DNA of 26,597 nt from Alphaproteobacteria bacterium UBA7691 (GCA_002482765.1 DLGP01000133.1:1-26597), one strand, 5' to 3'. Shown: positions 9,693 through 17,743, counted from the stretch's first letter. Program-made: numbers and translations. The notes: generated from the letters alone by a model not told the origin.

Positions 9693-10976
9693 TTAGGGTG
9701 CAAGCCCACCCGGCCCCTCCAGCCATTCCGCCAGTGGCTGCCACAGCCCGGCCTCGGCGCGCGGCCCCACCACCATGCCGATATGGCCGCTGGGCGCATC
9801 ATGGCGCCAGGCCCCTGGCAGGGCATGGAACAGCGCCTCGGCGCCCGGCTTGGGCACCAGCTTGTCGCGTTCCGGCAGCACCACCAGGGCCGGCTTGCGC
9901 CATAACCCGGGCAACACGGCCTGGCCGCCCACCAACCATTCGCCACGCACCGGGCTGTTGGCGCCATACCAGCCTTGCAGGCATTCGCGCGCCACGGCAT
10001 TGGCCAGCGGGATGCCATCGTTCAGCCAGTCTTCCATCGCCACAAAACGCTGCGCCGCTGCGCTATCCGGCGCGATGCCGGTGAAGGAGGTGAATTTTTT
10101 CAGCGCCGTGAGCGGATCGAGCGCCCAGAAAAAACCTTGCAGCACATCCACCGCCATCGGTTCCGGCGCAGCGCCGGGCTGCGGCAACGGCGGCACCAGT
10201 TGCGGCGCCAGATGGCGCACCAGTTCAGCCTGATGCGTGCCGCCGGCATGGAAATCCCATGGCGTGGCCAACAAAGCCAGGGCCGACACATCGGCCTGGC
10301 AACGCAGCGCCGCCGCCAGCGCCAGATTGCCGCCCATGCAATAGCCCAAAAGCGGCAGCGGACTGCCGCCATTGGCCTGGCGCGCCACAGCCAGCGCCCG
10401 CCCCAGCCGTGCAATATAGGCTGTAAGATCAAACGCCAATTCCGCTTCGCCGGGTGCGCCCCAATCCAGCAGCAAAGGCCGCAGGCCACGCTGCGCCAGA
10501 TAACGCACCAGGCTCTGGCCTGGGGCCAGATCAAGCACGTAATGCCGATTGACCAGCGAAGGCGCCAGCAGCAGCACCGGCGCAGAACTATCCGGCGCAT
10601 AATCCAGCAGCCTTGTGCTGCCTTCCTGCCAGAGCGGCGCAGGCTCGGCGGCGGCATCGCGGCGATAGGGATGATCGCGATAGGCGCCAATGCCGAGCGC
10701 AAAACGGCTCAGGCGGGCAGCGGCTTCCTCGGCAAGTGCGGTGGAGAAAGCCTCAGGCGGCAGGTTTGCCAGGCTTGCGCGCAGTGCGTCGTGCAGCGGG
10801 TTTTGCGCGGGATTCCAGGGCGGCAAGCCGCGTTTCGCACTCGGCCAGGCGGCGAGCGAGGTCAGCAAGATCAGATTGGCCGTGGCCAGATGCAGCGGCA
10901 GCGGGCGCGGCCCCGGCCGCCATTCCGGCTGCGGTTCCGGCTGTAGTTCCTGATGTGGCTGCGGCGGCACCGGCAT
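9693..10976 (-). CDS. phaC: PhaC-like polyhydroxyalkanoate synthase, short form
   Basis: Probable PHA polymerase of the alpha/beta-hydrolase fold. The 427-residue protein has the synthase box GYCMGG (211-216) with nucleophile Cys213 in place of the lipase serine, Asp371 in LPERDKLVP and His398 in SGHIGMVV, which together form the Cys-Asp-His triad. LLLDWGAPGE (168-177) is also typical of PhaC. It is much shorter than class I enzymes (about 560-600 residues) and nearer class III PhaC, which needs a partner subunit. The first 75 or so residues overlap the preceding 124-codon gene in another frame. The ATG at 10976 is the only ATG ahead of the GPRPLPLHL block, but no strong ribosome-binding site is seen. 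Being next to phaA, phaB and phaR supports the role. Confidence 0.85.
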   Translation of the reverse strand: MPVPPQPHQELQPEPQPEWRPGPRPLPLHLATANLILLTSLAAWPSAKRGLPPWNPAQNPLHDALRASLANLPPEAFSTALAEEAAARLSRFALGIGAYRDHPYRRDAAAEPAPLWQEGSTRLLDYAPDSSAPVLLLAPSLVNRHYVLDLAPGQSLVRYLAQRGLRPLLLDWGAPGEAELAFDLTAYIARLGRALAVARQANGGSPLPLLGYCMGGNLALAAALRCQADVSALALLATPWDFHAGGTHQAELVRHLAPQLVPPLPQPGAAPEPMAVDVLQGFFWALDPLTALKKFTSFTGIAPDSAAAQRFVAMEDWLNDGIPLANAVARECLQGWYGANSPVRGEWLVGGQAVLPGLWRKPALVVLPERDKLVPKPGAEALFHALPGAWRHDAPSGHIGMVVGPRAEAGLWQPLAEWLEGPGGLAP

Positions 10977-11127
10977 GCGGGCCTACCTGGCCCAGCTTAT
11001 GCCACATCGCCATCCACGAGCCGGAAAGTTCGGCCAGTTTCGGGTCGGTGGCGATGAGGCTGGCCTGTTCCTGCCACAGATCAAGGAAACGTTTGGCAAG
11101 CGCATTGGCATCGGCTTTATCATCCAT
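10753..11127 (-). CDS. small coiled-coil, basic-tailed protein of the PHA cluster (PhaE- or phasin-like?)
   Basis: A 124-residue protein I cannot assign to a named family. The N-terminus (MDDKADANALAKRFLDLW and onward) is amphipathic helix. A Gly/Ala/Thr-rich linker follows at about 50-80, then a heptad-like coiled coil (DLADLARRLAECETRLAALE), then a Lys/Arg/Ala/Pro tail (AKPAARRTARKPGKPAA). This layout is seen in PHA granule proteins and short PhaE-like synthase partners, so such a role is inferred from architecture and position. Its last 224 bases also encode the start of the phaC-like gene in a different frame, which implies coupled translation. ATG 11127 is chosen because the residues before it look random. 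It is divergent from phaR. Confidence 0.6.
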   Translation of the reverse strand: MDDKADANALAKRFLDLWQEQASLIATDPKLAELSGSWMAMWHKLGQVGPHAGAAAATSGTTAGTAAGMAAGAAPAAAASGHGQSDLADLARRLAECETRLAALESRAKPAARRTARKPGKPAA

Positions 11128-11186
11128 GCAGAGAGTATATCCGACCCGCCGCTCTGCGCCAGCTTTTCCGCATCGCGCCGTAACCC

Positions 11187-11218
11187 TTGCACTGCACACC
11201 GATTGCGAGTGATATATG
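11187..11218 (+). promoter_or_regulatory. phaR promoter with candidate PhaR operator
   Basis: TTGCAC (11187-11192) is a -35-like box; GATATA (11211-11216) follows after 18 bases. The -35 box overlaps TGCACTGCA (11188-11196), a perfect dyad that also holds TGC and GCA triplets, with another TGC at 11204-11206. PhaR proteins are known to bind TGC/GCA-rich dyads (CTGC-N3/4-GCAG type), so autorepression here is plausible. The outermost C and G of that consensus are not matched. Confidence 0.45.
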
Positions 11219-11252
11219 AGTTCCAGGGCGGATAAAAGCGGAGCAACGCAAC

Positions 11253-11915
11253 GTGGCGACCAGCGAGAATCAGAATGGTGCCTCCGGCACCGGCCCGGCT
11301 ATCAAGATCAAGAAATACGCCAATCGCCGGCTCTACAACACGGCGACTTCATCCTATGTGACGCTGGAAAACCTCTGCCAGATGGTGAAGGACGGCCAGG
11401 ATTTTGTGGTTGAGGATGCCAAGACCGGCGAGGACATCACCCGCTCGGTGCTGACCCAGATCATCTTTGAGGAAGAGAGCAAGACCGGGCAGAATCTGCT
11501 GCCGATCGGCTTTCTGCGCCGGCTGATCTCGTTCTATGGCGACAGCCTGCAATCGCTGGTGCCGAGCTATCTCGATGTCTCGATGGCATCCTTCCAGCGC
11601 AATCAGGAACATATGCGGCAATACATGGCCGAAGCCTTCGGCGAGATGTTTCCGTTCCGCAGCCTGGAAGAAATGGGCCGGCAGAATATTTCGATGTTCC
11701 AGCGCGCCATGACCATGTTCAATCCCTTCGGCACCCTGCCCGAGCCGCCGCCCGGCATGCCGGGCATGCCCGGCATGACGCCGACTGCGCCGCCCGCTGC
11801 CGGCAGCAGCAGCACTCAGCCGAGCGGGCCGGCCCTGGCCGATACCGACGCCTTGCAGCGCCAGCTTGAGGAATTGCGCCGCCAGGTTGAGGCGCTGGCC
11901 CGCCTCAAGCCGTGA
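11253..11915 (+). CDS. phaR: polyhydroxyalkanoate synthesis repressor
   Basis: DNA- and PHA-binding regulator that represses phasin and PHA genes until polymer granules titrate it away. The 220-residue protein has the conserved PHA-accumulation-regulator DNA-binding domain near the start (IKKYANRRLYNTATSSYVTLE, about 18-40), then the second conserved block with EEESKTGQNLLP and FLRRLISFYGDSLQ. The C-terminal third is Pro/Gly/Met rich and ends in a short coiled coil (LQRQLEELRRQVEALARL). It starts with GTG 11253, with GGAG nine bases upstream. It is divergent from the phaC-like operon and 14 bases before the adenylate cyclase gene, so the two are probably one transcript. Confidence 0.95.
   Translation: MATSENQNGASGTGPAIKIKKYANRRLYNTATSSYVTLENLCQMVKDGQDFVVEDAKTGEDITRSVLTQIIFEEESKTGQNLLPIGFLRRLISFYGDSLQSLVPSYLDVSMASFQRNQEHMRQYMAEAFGEMFPFRSLEEMGRQNISMFQRAMTMFNPFGTLPEPPPGMPGMPGMTPTAPPAAGSSSTQPSGPALADTDALQRQLEELRRQVEALARLKP
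11751..11777 (+). repeat. three tandem 9-bp repeats inside phaR
   Basis: Three near-identical 9-mers (CCCGGCATG, CCGGGCATG, CCCGGCATG) encode Pro-Gly-Met three times at residues 167-175. Such in-frame repeats can expand or contract by slippage and would change the linker length without a frameshift. Confidence 0.85.
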
Positions 11916-11929
11916 GGCATAAAGGCTAA

Positions 11930-13807
11930 ATGCCCCGCATCCTATTACCAGGATGGCGCCTGAGCATTGCCCAGGCGCTGGTGCTTGGCTTTGGCCTGCT
12001 GATGCTGCTGGCCGGCTTGGCCTATGGCAGCGCCATGCTATCGGGCCGCATCAACACGGTGGAATTGCTGCGCGACCGCAACCAGCGCCTGATCGATCAG
12101 GTGACCGACCGCATCCGCTCGAAGCTGGAGCCGGTGCGCCAGCATCTGGAGGGTCTGCGGGATCGTATCGAGGCCGGCCGTGTCAGCCTCGACGACACCC
12201 AGCGGCTGGGTGATTACCTGTCGGCGATTCTGGACGGCGTGCCGCAGATCGACGCAGTGGGCGTGGTGCGGCAGGATTTGAGCGCCACGCGGGCGGTGCG
12301 CACCGCCGGCAGCGTTTATGTGCTGTATGATAGCCTGACCAATTATCCCAATGCCCAGGGCCGACTGCGCGCCGCCGCCGATCTGATACGCGAGTTGCAA
12401 ACCCGCGGCCAGAGCCTGCGTGTGCTGCAATGGGGCGACCTGATCTGGGAGCCGGCTTTGCGCCAGCCGCTGATCAACCTGCGCGCCCCGCTCACCATCG
12501 GCGACCGCTTTGTTGGCGGCATGGCGGCGCTGGTTTCGCTCGGGTCGCTGTCGCGTGTGCTGGAAGCCGACAGCATCGACGGCCACAGCATGAATTTCAT
12601 CCTCTATGATGATAATTACGTGCTGGCGCATCCCACCCTGTCGAGCCACGAATATTATCTCTCGGCGGAAAAGCCGCTGCCCTTCCTGGAGGAAATCCAC
12701 GATCCGGTGCTGACCAAAATCTGGTCCGGCCGGCGTGACAGCCAATTGGCCCGCGCCGTTGGCCGCGATGGCGGCAGCCATGTGGTGGAAGCCGAGGGGC
12801 GGCGCTGGATTTTCCTCTACCAGCGGCTGGAAGGGTATGGCGAACGGCCCTGGCTGGTCGGGCGCTATTTCCCGTTTGACGATATCGAGACCGAAGTGGA
12901 ACGGCTGCAATTTGCTGCGGCCATCGGCGCTATCGGCCTGCTGCTGGCCTTGCTGATCGCCTGGCGCCTGGGCCGTGTCATCGGCCAGCCGATCCGCCAG
13001 CTGGCGGCTGCGGCCGGCCGGCTGCAACGGCTGGAATTTGACGGCCCGCCGCTAGACCGCCTGCGCCTGCGCGAATTGGACGATGCCGCCCAGGCAGTGA
13101 ATGCCGCCACCGCCGCGCTGAGCTGGTTCGGCAATTATGTGCCGCGCAAACTGGTCAGCCGCCTGCTGCGCGAGGGCGAGGATGCCGTCAACATGTCGAA
13201 ACAGCGCGATGTGACCGTGCTGTTCACCGATATTGTCGGCTTCACCTCGATCTCGGAAACCCTCACTGCGCCCGAAGTGGCCGACATGCTGAACCAGCAT
13301 TTTGCCCTGCTGGCCGGCCATATCGAAGCCGAAGGCGGCGTGATCGACAAATTCATCGGCGATTCGGTGATGGCGGTGTGGGGCGCGATCAAACGCGACG
13401 AGGACCATGCCGGCCATGCGCTGCGTGCCGTGGCCGCCATGTGTCGCGCGCTGGCCGCCGACAATGCGCGCCGCCGCATGCTGGACCTGCCGGTTTTGCG
13501 TATCCGCATCGGCCTGCATTCCGGCCCGGTGGTGGTGGGCAATATCGGCGCACCGAGCCGGATGAACTACACCGTGGTGGGCGATACGGTGAATATCGCC
13601 CAGCGCCTGGAGCAGCTTGGCCGCGACTACATGACCGATGCCGATGATTACGAAGTGCTGGCCAGCGGCATCACCGTGGCCCTGGCGGCGCCGCAGATCG
13701 GCCTGGACCCGCCGCCGCCGCCGACCGGGCATTTCCACGTCAAGGGCCGGGTTGAACCGGTGGAAGTGGTGCAGCTTAACGCCACCCTGCGCCTGATCCG
13801 GTCTTAA
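11930..13807 (+). CDS. membrane class III adenylate cyclase with periplasmic sensor and HAMP
   Basis: Makes cAMP from ATP in response to an external signal. The 625-residue protein has a first TM helix at about 13-35, a 290-residue periplasmic sensor of Cache type by length and position, a second TM helix at about 326-347, a HAMP-like linker and a C-terminal class III catalytic domain. Metal-binding aspartates are D434 (FTDIVGF) and D478 (IGDSVMAVWG). K474 and D552 occupy the purine-selecting positions and indicate ATP rather than GTP. N555 and R559 are the transition-state residues, so the enzyme should be active. It follows phaR by 14 bases. This would couple a sensed signal to cAMP beside a carbon-storage locus, but no direct link is shown. 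Confidence 0.9.
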   Translation: MPRILLPGWRLSIAQALVLGFGLLMLLAGLAYGSAMLSGRINTVELLRDRNQRLIDQVTDRIRSKLEPVRQHLEGLRDRIEAGRVSLDDTQRLGDYLSAILDGVPQIDAVGVVRQDLSATRAVRTAGSVYVLYDSLTNYPNAQGRLRAAADLIRELQTRGQSLRVLQWGDLIWEPALRQPLINLRAPLTIGDRFVGGMAALVSLGSLSRVLEADSIDGHSMNFILYDDNYVLAHPTLSSHEYYLSAEKPLPFLEEIHDPVLTKIWSGRRDSQLARAVGRDGGSHVVEAEGRRWIFLYQRLEGYGERPWLVGRYFPFDDIETEVERLQFAAAIGAIGLLLALLIAWRLGRVIGQPIRQLAAAAGRLQRLEFDGPPLDRLRLRELDDAAQAVNAATAALSWFGNYVPRKLVSRLLREGEDAVNMSKQRDVTVLFTDIVGFTSISETLTAPEVADMLNQHFALLAGHIEAEGGVIDKFIGDSVMAVWGAIKRDEDHAGHALRAVAAMCRALAADNARRRMLDLPVLRIRIGLHSGPVVVGNIGAPSRMNYTVVGDTVNIAQRLEQLGRDYMTDADDYEVLASGITVALAAPQIGLDPPPPPTGHFHVKGRVEPVEVVQLNATLRLIRS

Positions 13808-13826
13808 CCGGCTGTTAAGCGGTCTT

Positions 13827-13838
13827 GAGTCATGACTC
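13827..13838. promoter_or_regulatory. 12-bp perfect palindrome before the 160-residue hypothetical gene
   Basis: GAGTCATGACTC is a perfect dyad in the 37-bp gap between the cyclase stop and the next gene. A second inverted repeat, CTTAAC/GTTAAG (13803-13819), spans the cyclase stop codon just upstream. These could be a regulator site or part of a weak hairpin. No T-run follows, so it is not a clear terminator. Confidence 0.35.
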
Positions 13839-13844
13839 TGCACC

Positions 13845-14327
13845 GTGAGCGGCATTCCTGGCATCATCATCACCCCTCCCCCGGTGCGCCCCGAGGCAAC
13901 CGATAACGGTCGGTATGCGCGGGTAAATGAGCGCCAGGGCGGCGAACGCCGCGCCGCCGGGCCGAAGCTGGATTTTGCCGCCAGCCAGCTTGCCGGCGAT
14001 GCCCCGCCGCAAAACCAGACCCCGGCGCAGGTGCAGACCCGCGAGGCCGCCGCCGATGCCAGCGCAATGCTGGCGCGGCGCCGCACCGATAGCGGCAAAC
14101 CCGGCGAGGTGCCGGCCGGGATCGAGATACCAACCCATCTGGAGCGCCGCCGTGCCTGGCGCGAGGCCAAGGGGCTGAATACCTTCCATACCCAAAATAT
14201 CGCCCAAACAGAGGAAACCGCGCCGGATCGCGAAACCCGCAATGCCGCCACCCAGGCCTATCGGGCGCGCAGCGGGCGCGGCATTCTGGATATCGACCTT
14301 GCGCAGCGGTTGAGCCTGACCGTATAA
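13845..14327 (+). CDS. hypothetical proline- and charge-rich protein
   Basis: A 160-residue protein from GTG 13845 that I do not recognise. It is hydrophilic, with no TM segment or signal peptide, rich in Ala, Arg, Pro and Gln, and probably largely disordered over the first 100 residues (IIITPPPVRPEATDNGRY and onward). The C-terminal part (LERRRAWREAKGLNTFHTQN and ARSGRGILDIDLAQRLSL) looks more ordered. Third codon positions are GC-rich as in neighbouring genes, which supports real coding. No ribosome-binding site is visible, so the start could be elsewhere. It lies between the cyclase and glpD in the same direction. Confidence 0.6.
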   Translation: MSGIPGIIITPPPVRPEATDNGRYARVNERQGGERRAAGPKLDFAASQLAGDAPPQNQTPAQVQTREAAADASAMLARRRTDSGKPGEVPAGIEIPTHLERRRAWREAKGLNTFHTQNIAQTEETAPDRETRNAATQAYRARSGRGILDIDLAQRLSLTV

Positions 14328-14369
14328 GTCAGCCTCGCGTTTTACTGAATCCGAGTGGTTTTTCTCCCC

Positions 14370-15896
14370 ATGCAGCAGCAGCCTGCCGACCTGTTGGTCA
14401 TCGGCGGCGGCGTGAACGGCACCGGCATCGCCCGGGACGCCGCCGGCCGTGGCCTCAGCGTTATCCTTGCCGAGCGCGGCGACCTGGCCGGCGCCACCTC
14501 GCAGGCCGCCACCAAACTGATCCATGGTGGCCTGCGCTACCTGGAGCAATATGAATTCCGCCTGGTGCGCGAAGCCCTGGGCGAACGCGAAGTGCTGCTG
14601 CGCCTGGCGCCACATATCATCTGGCCTTTGCGCTTTGTGCTGCCGCATCATCCCGGCCTGCGCCCGGCCTGGATGATCCGCATCGGCCTGTTCCTCTATG
14701 ATCACCTTGCCAGCCGGGTCAGCCTACCCGGCTCGATCGGCCTGACGCTGACCGGCGACCCGCGCGGCACACCGCTGAAGCCGCATTTCAAGCGCGGCTT
14801 TGAATATTCCGATGGCTGGGTGGACGATGCCCGCCTGGTGGTGCTGAACGCCATGAGCGCGCGCGAACTCGGCGCCGAGATTAATGTGCGCACCGCCGTG
14901 ACTGCGGCGCGGCGCGAAAACGGCTTCTGGCATGCCACGCTGGTGGATCAGCAGAACGGCGCCAGCCGCGAGGTGACGGCGCGCGGCATCGTCAATGCTG
15001 CCGGCCCCTGGGTGCGCGACCTGCTGGTGAGCGGCTTCGGCCGCCAGCCGAAAAACAGCGTGCGGCTGATCAAGGGCAGCCATATCGTCACCCGCAAGCT
15101 GTTTGAGGGTGAACATTGCTACATCTTCCAGAATGCCGATGGCCGCGTGCTGTTTGCTATTCCCTATGAGCATGATTACACGCTGATCGGCACCACCGAT
15201 GTGGCACTCGACAAGCTGGACGGCCCGCCGGCAATCAGCGAAGCCGAAACCACCTATTTGTTGGAAGCTGCCAGCGAGTATTTCGCCAAGCCGGTTGAGC
15301 GCGCGGATATCGTGTGGAGCTATGCCGGCGTGCGGCCGCTTTACGATGATGGCGAAAACGATCCCTCCGCGATCACCCGCGATTATGTGCTCGACCTGGA
15401 AAGCGACGTGGCGCCGTTGCTCTCGGTCTATGGCGGCAAGCTGACCACCTATCGCCGCTTGTCGGAGCAGGCGGTGGAGAAGCTGAAGCCGTTTTATCCG
15501 CAGATGCGCGGCACCTGGACCGCCGGCAAGGCCCTGCCAGGCGGCGAGATCGGTGATTTTGAGGCTTTCCTGGCTGATCTGACGCGCCGCCATCCCGGCT
15601 TCGATGCCGCCTGGCTGCGCCAGCTGGCACGGCGCCATGGCGGCCATTGCGATGCCATTCTAGGCCAGGCCACCAGCACAGCCGATCTGGGCGAGTTTTT
15701 CGGCGCCGGACTTTATGCCGCCGAAGTGGATTGGCTGATGCGGCGCGAATGGGCGGTGGATGCCGATGACGTGCTGTGGCGCCGCACCAAATGCGGCCTC
15801 AACATGAGCGCGGCGCAGCGCGAGCGCTTGCAGACCTGGATGCAGACCCATCGGCCTAACCAGACGGGCCAGGCAGACGGAATGCAGCAGCCATGA
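14370..15896 (+). CDS. glpD: aerobic glycerol-3-phosphate dehydrogenase
   Basis: FAD enzyme at the inner membrane that oxidises sn-glycerol 3-phosphate to dihydroxyacetone phosphate and reduces ubiquinone. The 508-residue protein has the FAD motif GGGVNGTG (12-19), the family block SQAATKLIHGGLRYLE and LIGTTDV. It is full length for GlpD. ATG 14370 is preferred over GTG 14355, which adds five residues; neither has a strong ribosome-binding site. The stop overlaps the next start as ATGA, so the following gene is translationally coupled. No glpF, glpK or glpR is visible in the window. Confidence 0.95.
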   Translation: MQQQPADLLVIGGGVNGTGIARDAAGRGLSVILAERGDLAGATSQAATKLIHGGLRYLEQYEFRLVREALGEREVLLRLAPHIIWPLRFVLPHHPGLRPAWMIRIGLFLYDHLASRVSLPGSIGLTLTGDPRGTPLKPHFKRGFEYSDGWVDDARLVVLNAMSARELGAEINVRTAVTAARRENGFWHATLVDQQNGASREVTARGIVNAAGPWVRDLLVSGFGRQPKNSVRLIKGSHIVTRKLFEGEHCYIFQNADGRVLFAIPYEHDYTLIGTTDVALDKLDGPPAISEAETTYLLEAASEYFAKPVERADIVWSYAGVRPLYDDGENDPSAITRDYVLDLESDVAPLLSVYGGKLTTYRRLSEQAVEKLKPFYPQMRGTWTAGKALPGGEIGDFEAFLADLTRRHPGFDAAWLRQLARRHGGHCDAILGQATSTADLGEFFGAGLYAAEVDWLMRREWAVDADDVLWRRTKCGLNMSAAQRERLQTWMQTHRPNQTGQADGMQQP

Positions 15897-16885
15897 AAAT
15901 CGCCATTATCGGCGCCGGCGCCATAGGCGGCTATATCGGCGGCATGCTGGCCCAGGCCCAGGCCGGCGGCGCCGATCTGGACGTGAGCCTGCTGGCGCGC
16001 GGCGCGCATCTGGCGGCGATCCAGGCGCAGGGGCTGCGGATTGAAAGCAAGCAAGCCAGCTTCACCGTGCGGCCGCGCGCCAGCGACGATCCGGCGGCAT
16101 TGGGGCCGCAGGACATGCTGTTCATCACCGTGAAGGCACCGGCGCTGCCCGAACTGGCGCCGCGCCTGAAGCCGCTGATCGGCCCGGAAACCGCCTGGGT
16201 GACGGCGATGAACGGCATCCCATACTGGTATTTCCACGGCCATGCCGGGCCGCTAGCCGGTCACCGCCTGGCAAGCTGCGACCCGCAAGGCAATATCTGG
16301 CGCGACCTGCCGCCGGAGCGCGCCATCGGCGGCGTGTTGTGGCTGCCGGCCAGTGTGCCGGAACCCGGCCTGATCCGGCGTGGCAATGGCAACAGCGTCA
16401 GCCTGGGCGAGCCGGATGGCAGCAATTCCGGCCGCATCGAAAAGCTGGCCGCCGCCTTGCGCGCTGCCGGCGTGGAAGCGCCGCTGCGGCCCAATATCCG
16501 CCAGGATATCTGGCACAAATTGTGGGGCAATCTCAGCTTCAGCCCGATTGCCGTGCTGACCCATTCCACCCTGGCCGAGATGGCCGGCGATGCCGGCACC
16601 CGCGCCGTGGCGCGCAGCATGATGCTGGAAGCCCAGGCGGTGGGCCATGCGCTGGGTATCAACTTCCCGGTGGATGTGGATACCCGCATCGAGGAATCGG
16701 CACAGATCGGCATGCACAAGCCGTCGATGCTGCAAGACCTGGAAGCCGGCCGGCCGATGGAGATCGAACAGATCACCGGCGTGATTGCCGAGCTTGGCCG
16801 CCTGACCGGCAATCCCACCCCCACCATCGACCTGATGCTGGCGCTGGTGCGCCGGCGCGCAGCCACCTTATTGCAGAGGAAGTGA
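15893..16885 (+). CDS. 2-dehydropantoate 2-reductase family protein (PanE/ApbA)
   Basis: An NADPH-dependent reductase of the ketopantoate-reductase family. The 330-residue protein has the nucleotide motif GAGAIGG (7-13), MNGIPYW, the catalytic-helix lysine K209 in DIWHKLWGNLSF and the C-terminal block PSMLQDLEAGRPMEIEQITG. The family has many members that act on other 2-oxo acids. The gene sits between glpD and a hydrolase, not with panB or panC, so a true pantothenate role is uncertain. It overlaps glpD by four bases and the next gene begins three bases after its stop. Confidence 0.85.
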   Translation: MKIAIIGAGAIGGYIGGMLAQAQAGGADLDVSLLARGAHLAAIQAQGLRIESKQASFTVRPRASDDPAALGPQDMLFITVKAPALPELAPRLKPLIGPETAWVTAMNGIPYWYFHGHAGPLAGHRLASCDPQGNIWRDLPPERAIGGVLWLPASVPEPGLIRRGNGNSVSLGEPDGSNSGRIEKLAAALRAAGVEAPLRPNIRQDIWHKLWGNLSFSPIAVLTHSTLAEMAGDAGTRAVARSMMLEAQAVGHALGINFPVDVDTRIEESAQIGMHKPSMLQDLEAGRPMEIEQITGVIAELGRLTGNPTPTIDLMLALVRRRAATLLQRK

Positions 16886-16888
16886 CGC

Positions 16889-17743
16889 ATGGAATGGCGC
16901 GATCTGAGCCAGCAAGCGCTTGAAGCGCAATATAATCCGCGCATCGCCGCACCGGATTTTGAACAGCATTTTGTTGCCTACCGGCAGCGTTCCGAAGCCG
17001 CCCGCGCCGCCCTGCTGGGCTATTACGACATCCGCTATGGCGACGGCCCACTGCAAACCTATGATGCCTATCCGGCAACACAGCCCGGCGCACCGATCTT
17101 TGTGATTGTGCATGGCGGCTATTGGCGCGGGCTGGATAAAAGCCTGCACAGCTTTCTGGCCCCGGCCTATCACGCCGCTGGCTGCGCAGTGGTGAATATC
17201 AATTACGATCTGGCGCCGAAGGTGACACTGGACACCATCGTGGCGCAAACCCAGGCGGCGCTGGCGCATATCGCCGCCCATGCCGCACGCTACAATGGCG
17301 ATGCCAGCCGCATGGTGGTGTTTGGCCATTCCGCCGGTGCGCATCTGGCCGCCGCCGCCTATGCCCTGCCCTGGCCGGCCCAGCTTGGCCCGCGCCCGCA
17401 GGCGGCCGGCCTGGCGCTGGTTTCCGGCATCTATGATCTGGAGCCGGTGCTGCATATCGGCGTGAACCAGGAGATCGGCCTGGATGGCGCCACCGCGCAG
17501 CGTAATTCCCTGCTGCATCAGGCGCCCAGGCTGCCCGGTTGCCAGACCCTGATTGCCGTGGGCGGTGCCGAGCCGCAGGCCTGGCGCGACCAGAGCGATG
17601 ATTTCCACCGCGCCTGCCGCGATGCCGGCAACCAGGCGCATCTGATGCAGATCGCCGGAGCACATCATTTCAGCGTGCTTTATGCCGTCGAGGATGTGAA
17701 GCAGCCTCTGGGCGGCGCGATCCTGGCCTTGCTGAAAGGCTGA
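16889..17743 (+). CDS. alpha/beta hydrolase, arylformamidase (KynB)-like
   Basis: A 284-residue esterase-type hydrolase. The oxyanion-hole motif HGGYWR and the elbow GHSAG (146-150, nucleophile S148) are followed by a C-terminal segment (WRDQSDDFHRAC, then GAHHFSVL) carrying the likely acid and His. HGGYWR with HFSVL is typical of kynurenine-formamidase-like enzymes, but without kynA or kynU nearby the substrate is unknown. GAGGAAG lies just before ATG 16889. The last 27 bases, including the stop, recur exactly at 18452-18478 beyond the hicAB genes. Confidence 0.82.
   Translation: MEWRDLSQQALEAQYNPRIAAPDFEQHFVAYRQRSEAARAALLGYYDIRYGDGPLQTYDAYPATQPGAPIFVIVHGGYWRGLDKSLHSFLAPAYHAAGCAVVNINYDLAPKVTLDTIVAQTQAALAHIAAHAARYNGDASRMVVFGHSAGAHLAAAAYALPWPAQLGPRPQAAGLALVSGIYDLEPVLHIGVNQEIGLDGATAQRNSLLHQAPRLPGCQTLIAVGGAEPQAWRDQSDDFHRACRDAGNQAHLMQIAGAHHFSVLYAVEDVKQPLGGAILALLKG
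17717..17743 (+). repeat. 27-bp direct repeat, copy 1 (3' end of hydrolase gene)
   Basis: This is the last 27 bases of the arylformamidase-like gene including its TGA, starting GCGATCCTGG and ending AAAGGCTGA. It is identical to 18452-18478, 735 bases away. The two copies bracket hicAB and its AT-rich promoter. Its last nine bases also pair with an inverted copy (TCAGCCTTT) at 17777-17785. Confidence 0.97.

Noticed and set aside
13052..14251. Minus-strand frame opposite the cyclase and the hypothetical gene
   Set aside because: Low-complexity antisense translation; the cyclase catalytic residues on the plus strand are all in place.
14328..14369. Possible terminator between the hypothetical gene and glpD
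   Set aside because: CCTCG and CGAG could pair only over a long loop; the T-rich tail alone is not enough.
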